12,859 nt of DNA, taken from NCBI GenBank assembly GCA_913040875.1, contig CAJWHX010000054.1, positions 1-12,859 on the forward strand, given 5' to 3'. Source of the DNA: an uncultured Pseudomonadota bacterium (GTDB lineage: Bacteria; Myxococcota; UBA796). A program made the translations under genes and the position numbers. Shown piece by piece: positions 1-7,054 of the stretch (positions within the stretch are counted from its first letter, which is position 1; each line of letters starts with the position of its first letter). Under the pieces are notes generated by a model that saw only the letters and a program-made list of their open reading frames with translations, ran no database searches and was not told the DNA's origin.

Positions 1-842
1 CCGTCTTGGTCGTAATCATCAACGCCATCACAGTTTGAATCAATCCCGTCATACCAAGTGTCAGTTGCTCCGGTGTAAACAGAAGCATCTGTATCGTCGC
101 AATCTTCGACGATGATCTGGGAATAGATTGTACTCCCGTCTGAGTATACGGTGCCATTGACATCAAGTCCACTGGACATACCTGTTCCAGTCATCACGGT
201 GATCATCGATCCAGAGCTGTCTGTGTAGTGCGCAGTGAATGAGGTTTCGCTCAGATAAGAGCCTTCAGAGAATACGTAATCGACGGAGGAGGCGAGTAAA
301 CTTGGGCAATATTCAATAGAATCAGAGTATCCATCGGCGATAGTAATACTCTCCATCAGTGTAGAGCCTTCATAGACTTCGATGCTGTTTCCATTCCAAC
401 CGTCTCCATAAGAGTCTGTTAGATCAAATGTGATGCATGAAAGTGCCAAGCCAAATCCATCACCATCTTGGTCATAGTCGTTGGCGCCGTCACAGTTCTG
501 ATCGATGCCGTCGTACCAAATTTCGGTTGCGGTTAGATTCAATGCCGTATCGAGATCGTCACAGTCGGTCCCGCCGTGGTCTATGGATGTAAATCCATCG
601 CCGTCTTGGTCGTAATCGTCGGCACCATCGCAGTTTGAATCGACACCATCGTACCAGTCGTCTAGGGCACCCGGATAGGTCATTGAATCGGTATCATCAC
701 AGTCTGTTCCACCAAAACCAGAGGATGTGAACCCATCGCCATCTTGGTCATAGTCATCGTCGCCATTGCAGTTTTGATCGACGCCGTCGTACCAGACCTC
801 TGTCGCTCCAGGATAGGCGTTTGAATCGTCATCATCACAATC
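1..842 (-). repeat. Coding repeats of about 138 bp (MopE-like, Asp-rich), fourth copy displaced by an inserted domain
   Basis: Each repeat starts at a DCDD motif. Starts on the minus strand are at 842, 704, 566 and 104 (residues 496, 542, 588 and 742). The first three are exactly 138 bp (46 residues) apart. Each carries an acidic DCDD head, a WYDG(V/I)D centre with a paired Cys (NC(D/N)G), and a DYDQDGDG tail. Between copies 3 and 4 the spacing is 462 bp, which is 108 residues more than one period. The fourth copy continues off the left edge. The repeats are protein-coding, not a CRISPR or satellite array. Two Cys per unit could form an internal disulphide, and the Asp clusters suggest calcium binding, as in other MopE-like or thrombospondin-type-3-like repeats. 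Confidence 0.88.
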
Positions 843-2327
843 CATCCCACCATATTGGGGGTCTATCCACCCGTCCATGTCGGTATCGAGAACGGCCATT
901 GCATTTTCCATATCTGGATAGACTCCGATGGCTCCGCCAGCGCCTTGTGGCATTCCGGTATCCATCAACAATTGTCTCATATCGGATGGGGTCAGAGGGT
1001 CATTTCCATTGCTTAGAACATAGTCTTGAAGTGCAATACAGGCAGATGTGATGATGGGACTAGCGCCACTCGTTCCTCCAAACTGATCAGTGTATTCTTG
1101 GTTGGGGTCACCGTCAATCTGTGAATAATAGCCATATCCAGTACTGAAAATGGCTTCACCCCATGCATTGACGTTGATTCGAGAACCGTATGTGCTGAAG
1201 CTTAGCTTGTCGTGGTTGGCATCCGCACTACTAGCACCAACAACGATGGCTCCACTGTCTCCGTAACTGGCATAGGTTGCATAGGCGGAAGAGTCTAAGT
1301 TTTGATCGCCATTTCCACCCGCTGCGACAATGATGACACCCGCATCTGTTCCCGCTCTGGTGACTGTCCATACGTTTGGATCGAGTTCTGCAGGTCCATA
1401 GAGATAGGTGCCTGAAATGTAACTGGCCTGTGCTTGCATTTCCAATAAGATGATGTCTCCTTCACCAGACGTATCGATTGCACTCGCTATGGAGTCAACA
1501 CGTCTACCACCATCTTCATTGGTCCATTCTGGATTGAAGTTAAGTATGGTGTCATACATAAGCCCGGTAACACCATAGCCATTGTTTCCTGCGACGATTT
1601 CACCTACAACAGCGGTTCCATGGTCATCCCATCCATACCCAGCAACCCAAGATGGAATCGTTTTATTGGCTTCCATCGTGATGTCTTGATCCATTAAATC
1701 TTCATGCGTGTCATTGTAGCCATATTCACAGTCGGTCACCTGTACACTGGTTCCTGTAATCCCGATTGAATACATGTAATCCATGTTAATTCCAGGATCC
1801 GAAGCCCCGTACCCTTGCATACTTGTATAATCGGGAGTGGTGGTTCCAATGTCACCAGGTGGAGGTGTTCCAATGGTTTCAATGTATGCGTATTCTACTT
1901 CAGGATGATTTTGCAGCTGCTCTCCAATGTTGACCATATCGGCATGATACTCTGCCGGAATATTCACCATCATCATCCCCATGAGATCTGGCTGGGAAAT
2001 ACCGGAAAAGCTACGCGCACGGTTTTCGATTCGAACAATCGTTTCTTCGGGCAGCGAAATCAGCCTCTTGAAAGTAAGATTGTATTGCTTGGATACGTTG
2101 ATCGTGTCGGAAATGGAGCGATTTGTTTTCGATGTCAGAGCCCCATCTGTATCTGTTCGGACTTGCCAATCATCTCGAAACTTTACCGTGAGACGATAAT
2201 CGAAGGCTGGGGAATCAATTGTGTCAGGAATACAAAGCGTGTGTTTTGGTAACGGCTTTCGGGCTATCAGTTCTTCTGCAAAGACGTTGGTACAGAAGAA
2301 CAGCGAAATATTCAAGAAGGACAGCAT
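1..2327 (-). CDS. Secreted S8 (subtilisin-like) serine peptidase with MopE-type repeats, 3' end missing
   Basis: Reading the minus strand from the ATG at 2327 gives 775 codons with no stop before the left edge, so the C-terminus is missing. A GGAG lies 6 bases before the ATG and an in-frame TGA lies just upstream, fixing the start. Residues 1-17 form a hydrophobic signal peptide ending VFA, oddly without Lys or Arg in its n-region. Residues ~18-165 look like an inhibitory propeptide. The S8 triad is complete: Asp199 (VTDCEYG), His236 (DDHGTAVVGE) and Ser420 (GGTSGASP), with oxyanion Asn339 (AAGGNGD). From residue 496 come acidic 46-residue repeats of the MopE putative metal-binding type. The protein is predicted to be an exported endopeptidase whose repeats bind Ca2+ or other metal; substrate unknown. 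It diverges from the kinase gene across 161 bp. The peptidase assignment is firm; the role of the tail is inferred. Confidence 0.93.
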   Translation of the reverse strand, partial: MLSFLNISLFFCTNVFAEELIARKPLPKHTLCIPDTIDSPAFDYRLTVKFRDDWQVRTDTDGALTSKTNRSISDTINVSKQYNLTFKRLISLPEETIVRIENRARSFSGISQPDLMGMMMVNIPAEYHADMVNIGEQLQNHPEVEYAYIETIGTPPPGDIGTTTPDYTSMQGYGASDPGINMDYMYSIGITGTSVQVTDCEYGYNDTHEDLMDQDITMEANKTIPSWVAGYGWDDHGTAVVGEIVAGNNGYGVTGLMYDTILNFNPEWTNEDGGRRVDSIASAIDTSGEGDIILLEMQAQASYISGTYLYGPAELDPNVWTVTRAGTDAGVIIVAAGGNGDQNLDSSAYATYASYGDSGAIVVGASSADANHDKLSFSTYGSRINVNAWGEAIFSTGYGYYSQIDGDPNQEYTDQFGGTSGASPIITSACIALQDYVLSNGNDPLTPSDMRQLLMDTGMPQGAGGAIGVYPDMENAMAVLDTDMDGWIDPQYGGMDCDDDDSNAYPGATEVWYDGVDQNCNGDDDYDQDGDGFTSSGFGGTDCDDTDSMTYPGALDDWYDGVDSNCDGADDYDQDGDGFTSIDHGGTDCDDLDTALNLTATEIWYDGIDQNCDGANDYDQDGDGFGLALSCITFDLTDSYGDGWNGNSIEVYEGSTLMESITIADGYSDSIEYCPSLLASSVDYVFSEGSYLSETSFTAHYTDSSGSMITVMTGTGMSSGLDVNGTVYSDGSTIYSQIIVEDCDDTDASVYTGATDTWYDGIDSNCDGVDDYDQD

Positions 2328-2488
2328 AGAGGCTCCAATAGAATGGTTTGCGTATCAGTCTAGTATCTTTGAATGATATTGATCGGGCGAAACGATATTT
2401 GGGTATAGACAGACGATGTTTTTTATGACACATACAGGCGGATATTTAATGAAAGCACGCAAGTGATTGAAGGATTCGCATCAGTTGG

Positions 2489-4396
2489 ATGAGTCCTACA
2501 TCATTGTGTGTTACCAACATGTATCCCATTTTAGGGTTGACTTTATTTCAGTGGTATCAAAAATCTATGGCGCAATACGACAGTTTAAAAACCTTGAGTC
2601 TCGGTGTATTCAAAACGGTGTCTCACACCATTACGTACGCGGACCACACGTTTGTGGGGGGATATCAGTTTCCGGAACTTCCGATACCGGAAGAGTTGGA
2701 GGTGAAAGATGTCCTCGGTGAAGGAGGCATGGGGGTTGTGTATCGTGGTATACAGTCTCACCCTGAAAGAGAAGTTGCGATTAAACGCTTGAAACAGCAA
2801 AGTCCGTATATGAGATTGGCGCTGTACCGAGAAGCGATGATTACTGGCGCGTTAAGTCATCCGACGATCATTCCCATTCATACAGTAAACCTACGCGGGC
2901 CGCAAGCCCCTGAAGTTGTCATGAAGCGTATTGAGGGAGATACGATTTTAGACCTGATTTCGACGATGAATTTAAATGGCTCCGCCGATGCTCAGATACC
3001 CTTGCGCAAGCTGCTGAATGTGTTGCGTCAGGTATGCAATGGTTTAGAATATGCCCACAGCAAAGGTGTTTTTCATCGCGATATAAAACCTGAGAACATC
3101 ATGGTGGGATCTTTTGGAGAAGTGTACATTTTGGATTGGGGCATTGCTGTTTCAGATTTTGATCTCCCCAAGTTCCCAGATGCCTTGGTTGGAACGCCGT
3201 CCTATATTGCTCCCGAGATGATCAGCGGCAGTTCAATAGATGTTGATGCGCGTACGGATGTGTATTTGCTGGGAGCCACTTTGCATCATGTATTGACGGG
3301 TACGCCTCGTCATCGCGGTGGTTCAATACAAGAAGTTTTGGAATCTGCAAGGGCTTCTAAGTCCCATGAGTATGACCATTCGGTACCAAAACTTCTTGCA
3401 GATCTGGTTAATCAAGCCTGTCATCCGGATCCCGATCAGAGAATTCAGAGTCCTGCAGACTTTCGCCATCGAATCGGGCAATTTTTAGAATATCAACAAG
3501 CGTATGGAATTAGCCGCGCTGCAGAAAAGGACTTGAGTACATTACAGAGACTCGTTGAATTAGATGACCCAACCAAGTCTCAACGGTATGCAATACAGCG
3601 TCATTATAATAGATGCCGATTTGGGTTTGAACAGGCTCTCGAGATTTGGCCCAATTTTGAGGTGGTCCAATACAATCTTAATCAGGCAAAAATTGCAATG
3701 ATTGAACATTACTTGGCCCGAAAAAAATTGGATGCGGTATTGCCATTGCTGGATGAAGTAGAGCAAGTGCCGAGACATTTGAGTCAAGAGGTTACAGATT
3801 TGCTTACAGAGCAAAGTTCCATCCAATATGAGTTGGAACAATATCGAGAAGATCAGAATCGTAAACAATCCAGTACGTTGTTTCGATCTTCAATGTTGGT
3901 TGGGATGTTGGGTAGTTTGGTGGTAATGCTGTATTATCTGTTTCAAATTGAGGAAGTGGATCCCAATACCTTATCTGCGGAGTTGCTATTTTTTCACTCG
4001 CTGGTTTTGACTATACCGATCGCTCCAGTGGTTTTCTTTGGTCGCAATCGTTTGTTCGTCAGCTCAAATGCGAGACGAGCCTTGATTGCAATTGCCGGCA
4101 TTATGCTCGCTCTCATTTTGCATCGGTGGATAGCGATGGAATATCAAGAGTTGCCATCCTCTATCATTGTGACAGATTTTTTTATTGCGGGTCTTGGATT
4201 TGCCAACACAGCGCCTTCCATACGGTATGGAAGATTGCTTGGCATCATGTGTTTTGCCATTGGTATCATCAATCATTTATTTCCGATTACCTTTTGGTTT
4301 GGAACACTTCTCATGGTCGTCGTCTTGGGACTCTGTATTTATGGGGATTGGCGCCGGAATTGGAATGAACCTGTCCGTAAAACATACTTAGATTGA
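2489..4396 (+). CDS. Membrane-bound eukaryote-like Ser/Thr protein kinase
   Basis: A 635-residue protein. Residues ~73-333 form a PknB-type kinase domain: glycine loop 77-84 (GEGGMGVV), ATP-anchoring Lys99 (VAIK), helix-C Glu115, catalytic HRD 196-198 with Lys200 and Asn203, metal-binding Asp216 in DWG (instead of the usual DFG), activation-segment end GTPSYIAPE at 235-243, and Asp257. All residues needed for activity are present. Residues ~340-460 are helical and charged, possibly TPR-like. About six hydrophobic segments follow (near 466-485, 497-517, 530-549, 557-573, 583-600, 602-618), putting the kinase in the cytoplasm. It would phosphorylate proteins on Ser/Thr; the signal and targets are unknown. 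The start is uncertain: no good ribosome site precedes 2489 (AAGGA at 2470-2474 is 14 bases away), and Met codons at 2519 and 2567 are alternatives that keep the kinase domain whole. Confidence 0.92.
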   Translation: MSPTSLCVTNMYPILGLTLFQWYQKSMAQYDSLKTLSLGVFKTVSHTITYADHTFVGGYQFPELPIPEELEVKDVLGEGGMGVVYRGIQSHPEREVAIKRLKQQSPYMRLALYREAMITGALSHPTIIPIHTVNLRGPQAPEVVMKRIEGDTILDLISTMNLNGSADAQIPLRKLLNVLRQVCNGLEYAHSKGVFHRDIKPENIMVGSFGEVYILDWGIAVSDFDLPKFPDALVGTPSYIAPEMISGSSIDVDARTDVYLLGATLHHVLTGTPRHRGGSIQEVLESARASKSHEYDHSVPKLLADLVNQACHPDPDQRIQSPADFRHRIGQFLEYQQAYGISRAAEKDLSTLQRLVELDDPTKSQRYAIQRHYNRCRFGFEQALEIWPNFEVVQYNLNQAKIAMIEHYLARKKLDAVLPLLDEVEQVPRHLSQEVTDLLTEQSSIQYELEQYREDQNRKQSSTLFRSSMLVGMLGSLVVMLYYLFQIEEVDPNTLSAELLFFHSLVLTIPIAPVVFFGRNRLFVSSNARRALIAIAGIMLALILHRWIAMEYQELPSSIIVTDFFIAGLGFANTAPSIRYGRLLGIMCFAIGIINHLFPITFWFGTLLMVVVLGLCIYGDWRRNWNEPVRKTYLD

Positions 4397-4425
4397 TTCG
4401 ATACTTTTGATAGAGAGATCGAATC
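4395..4425. other. 8-bp perfect inverted repeat at the kinase stop codon
   Basis: GATTCGAT (4395-4402) and ATCGAATC (4418-4425) can pair across a 15-base loop. The left arm overlaps the kinase TGA stop codon. No T-run follows, so it is a weak candidate for an intrinsic terminator. It could instead be a binding site in front of the lipoprotein gene that starts at 4518. Confidence 0.3.
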
Positions 4426-4517
4426 TATTGTTGTGGAACCATCAAATTTACACTAGACTTGATGCACGTCCCAGTGTTCAATGATGGGTTTATAAACGAA
4501 AATTTAAGGGTGATGGT

Positions 4518-5540
4518 ATGCGTTTGTTTCCACTTGTATTAACAGTTCTGATTGGACCACTGGCTTGTACAGATGATGTGTCTGAGGATAAAATTGACGA
4601 CTTGGATACAGCTGAATCCAATGAGGATACTGGTGCGAGTGAAGATACAGACTCCAGTGACACAACAGATACATCCGTAGAAGAAACAGATACTTCGGAT
4701 ACCGACATCGTTGAACCGGAACCAGATCCAGTAGAAGAAGTCTGCAACCGTTGGTTGACAGATCGTGCGGATATGAGTGAAGGGACATGGACAGGCAGTG
4801 TGAATACCTGTGATGCTGGTGAGGTCTCTCAAAATGGTATTGATAATGCGCTTCGTCTTGTGAATTTGTTCAGATGGCTGGCAGGTGTGTCTGAGGTGGA
4901 GACCAATGAGACATTGAACCAGAAGGCTCAAGATTGCTCTTTGATCATGCATGCCTATGGAGGACTGACTCATTATCCATCGGAAAACATGTCATGCTAT
5001 TCAGAAGATGGTGCACTTGCAGCGAGTAAGAGTAATCTATCACCGTATGCTGGTGTTTACTCAGTCGATTTATACATGTCTGATCCTGGAAATGAAACAA
5101 CCCTCGGTCATCGGCGCTGGATTTTATCCAATGGTCTTGGTCCGATTGGTTTGGGAAGTACTTCCGAATTTTCCTGCATGTATGTCATTGGTGGTTCCGG
5201 CAGTGATAGTTCGCCGTGGACGGCTTGGCCCCCTCCTGGACCTGTACCGTATGAACTCATGAATTTGGCGTGGGCAACATTGGAGCAAACGGGCTGGAGC
5301 ATTCAAAGTGACTCGTTCAATTTGGGTAATGCCGCAGTGACGGTAACCTTAGACGACGGAACCGATCTGCCCGTGACGGTAACTGAATTGGGCGCCTATT
5401 ATGGCAGTCAATTCGCAATCAGCATGGTTCCGAATGGATGGGTGTCTCAGCCAGGTAGAACATACGATGTACATGTTGAGGCAACAGGTGGCGTGATTGA
5501 TTACACCGTAGAACTGGTTGATTGTACCAGTGTTGAGTAG
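4518..5540 (+). CDS. CAP/SCP-domain protein, probable lipoprotein
   Basis: A 340-residue exported protein. An AAGGG at 4506-4510 sits 7 bases before the ATG. The N-terminus is Met-Arg plus a hydrophobic stretch ending PLAC at Cys17. This resembles a lipobox, but the -3 residue is Pro rather than Leu or Val, so lipidation is likely and not certain. Residues ~19-72 are an extremely acidic, low-complexity Asp/Ser/Thr/Glu linker of the kind that tethers outer-membrane lipoproteins in myxobacteria-like genomes. Residues ~105-205 match the bacterial CAP (CRISP/antigen 5/PR-1) fold: a helix with LVNLFRWLAG, His145 and His152 (LTHYP), and the family signature GHRRWIL at 197-203. Cys76, 98, 140, 160, 220 and 336 could form disulphides. 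The C-terminal ~90 residues look like a beta-rich domain. CAP proteins have varied and mostly unknown roles (lipid or wall binding, proteolysis). The gene follows the kinase by 121 bp and may be expressed separately. Confidence 0.85.
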   Translation: MRLFPLVLTVLIGPLACTDDVSEDKIDDLDTAESNEDTGASEDTDSSDTTDTSVEETDTSDTDIVEPEPDPVEEVCNRWLTDRADMSEGTWTGSVNTCDAGEVSQNGIDNALRLVNLFRWLAGVSEVETNETLNQKAQDCSLIMHAYGGLTHYPSENMSCYSEDGALAASKSNLSPYAGVYSVDLYMSDPGNETTLGHRRWILSNGLGPIGLGSTSEFSCMYVIGGSGSDSSPWTAWPPPGPVPYELMNLAWATLEQTGWSIQSDSFNLGNAAVTVTLDDGTDLPVTVTELGAYYGSQFAISMVPNGWVSQPGRTYDVHVEATGGVIDYTVELVDCTSVE

Positions 5541-5557
5541 TTAATCTATTTCTCTGA

Positions 5558-6460
5558 TCAGTTGAACATATCTGTCCATTTTGTCTCTATTGAACAGTCT
5601 GGAAGAGCTTCTTTTATGCGATTACGTGTTTCAACAGACAAATCGTCCTCACTGGCATATAAAACTTCCAGATTTGTAAGTGTATAAAATGATTCAGGCA
5701 GGTCCATAATATATGTGCCTTCCAAGTTGAGAGACCTAAGGTTCTTGAGTGAACCAAAGGAATCTGGCACTTTTATAGAGTCGTTAAAAGACAGATCTAA
5801 AGAATCGAGTTTTGTTAAGCCAGATAAGTCGGGTAGTTTGGTTAAAGGACAATTGCTTGCCAAGTTGAGGTCATAGAGATTGGTTAGATTGCCTAGAGTT
5901 TTGGGTAATGATGTAAAACCATTGTTTTGTAAATCTAGGTATCGAAGATTTGGTAACTCTCCTATCCAATCCCCCAACGTACCTTGTTCTGAACAAGTCC
6001 ATTTGAGGGTCCACAAGTTTTTTAATTTACCCAGCGTGTCAGGAAGTTTCGTTAATTGTGGCACATCAGCATCGGAGTTGATGTGGAGAACCGTAAGATT
6101 TATCAGAGAACCTATCTCTGCGGGCAGAGCAGTGAGTTGACTCATGTCAATGATTAATTCCTGCAGGTTTGTTAACTGTGCAATACTGGATGGGACTTCA
6201 GCACAGTTCATTTTCCAGTCCAATAGTAAAGATGTCGTGTCTTCAATGATTGTAGGATCATACTTACTAAGAGAGATCATCGACCAAATTTTTAGGTAGC
6301 AGTTGTTTTCTATCGGACCAATATGTTCAAGCAAAGAGCGAAAACTTTCTTCATCTGTATACATTGTTTCTGCGAGTTCACATCCTTGTTTGATGAAGGC
6401 TATATTGTCTGAGAGCAACAGTTGTTTAACTTTATTGACTGACTCGCTATCTTTAAACAT
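5558..6460 (-). CDS. Leucine-rich-repeat protein, cytoplasmic
   Basis: A 300-residue protein with no signal peptide or membrane segment. An AGAGGA lies about 6 bases before the ATG at 6460. Residues 1-85 are a helical cap, including a segment (KQGCELAETM) of a type seen ahead of repeats in other bacterial LRR proteins. From ~88 to ~290 there are about eight repeats of roughly 23 residues with the pattern L-x2-L-x-L-x5-L-x2-LP, for example around 170-187 and 239-256. The repeat ends on LPD or LPE, typical of the bacterial LPX type. One repeat (~146-164) is degenerate, and the last is followed by a capping helix. Such proteins are protein-binding scaffolds; partner unknown. It is tail-to-tail with the CAP lipoprotein gene, with only 17 bp between the stop codons and no clear terminator. 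The gene reads slightly more AT-rich than its neighbours. Confidence 0.88.
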   Translation of the reverse strand: MFKDSESVNKVKQLLLSDNIAFIKQGCELAETMYTDEESFRSLLEHIGPIENNCYLKIWSMISLSKYDPTIIEDTTSLLLDWKMNCAEVPSSIAQLTNLQELIIDMSQLTALPAEIGSLINLTVLHINSDADVPQLTKLPDTLGKLKNLWTLKWTCSEQGTLGDWIGELPNLRYLDLQNNGFTSLPKTLGNLTNLYDLNLASNCPLTKLPDLSGLTKLDSLDLSFNDSIKVPDSFGSLKNLRSLNLEGTYIMDLPESFYTLTNLEVLYASEDDLSVETRNRIKEALPDCSIETKWTDMFN

Positions 6461-6513
6461 TTGATTCCTCTTTTACTCTTGTCTATTCGAATCGAGACTT
6501 TGGCTCTGGTACC

Positions 6514-7014
6514 TCAGTTTCGCCATTTTCCATTTAAGGCTTCCACAGCAACCCAAAGCATCAAGTAGATTTGTGCAGATTGTTTTGGATTGAGTGGCAT
6601 CTCTTCTTCCTTTTGCTCTTCTTCTGCACGATCGAAAAGTGCCCATAGGACTTCATCCATTAAGTGTGGCTGGCTGCGATTGACGCCTTTTGCCCGCTCA
6701 GAGAACCCGTCACCCGCAGGTAAAATCTGAGATACGAGAGGTTTGATTTTTGCTTCGGCATCACGGATGTCTTGAGTGTTGACTTTGCGCATATCGCCAC
6801 CACTTTGTTCAAATACACGCATACAAACACTGGCCATGTACATCGCGATTTGACCGGCGAGGGGGTCAACACTAGCGAACTGCTCTTCCAAGTATTTCAT
6901 CAATCGCTTTTGTCTTTTACTGAGGCGCATCGCTACCGGTTGAAAGGCATCACCCATATCGGCGCAGGCTTCTGAATGTTGGTGAACTTCGTCTCTGGGA
7001 ATGATGGTAGACAT
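6514..7014 (-). CDS. Hypothetical protein downstream of the JAMM-helicase gene
   Basis: A 166-residue protein I do not recognise. GGAG lies 6 bases before the ATG at 7014, and the gene follows the helicase stop by 40 bp on the same strand, so the two are probably cotranscribed. There is no signal peptide, no clear membrane helix and no known motif. It looks mainly alpha-helical: a basic segment at 30-40 (LSKRQKRLMK), a Met-rich helix at ~50-70, a charged helix at 80-97, a Gly/Asp loop near 100, a very acidic Glu-rich stretch at 130-138, and a final amphipathic helix with Trp154 and Trp164. The basic-then-acidic arrangement would suit a small protein-binding or nucleic-acid-binding accessory factor, but this is only inference. 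Its position suggests it works with, or is expressed with, the helicase. Confidence 0.72.
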   Translation of the reverse strand: MSTIIPRDEVHQHSEACADMGDAFQPVAMRLSKRQKRLMKYLEEQFASVDPLAGQIAMYMASVCMRVFEQSGGDMRKVNTQDIRDAEAKIKPLVSQILPAGDGFSERAKGVNRSQPHLMDEVLWALFDRAEEEQKEEEMPLNPKQSAQIYLMLWVAVEALNGKWRN

Positions 7015-7054
7015 TGGTGGCTCCGAGTGTGGGTGTTCGTTGTACCCCAGTCAT

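Noticed and set aside
1..842. Regularly spaced 138-bp repeats considered as a CRISPR or satellite array
   Set aside because: They are in frame, diverge at third codon positions and encode the known MopE-type repeat.
1815..2252. A 145-codon plus-strand open frame opposite the peptidase gene
   Set aside because: It lies wholly antisense to the propeptide and catalytic region of a convincing peptidase, is rich in Cys, His and Trp in no recognisable pattern, and has no ribosome site.
4539..4973. A 144-codon minus-strand open frame opposite the CAP lipoprotein
   Set aside because: It is a shadow of the Asp/Ser/Thr linker codons on the other strand; its product matches no family.
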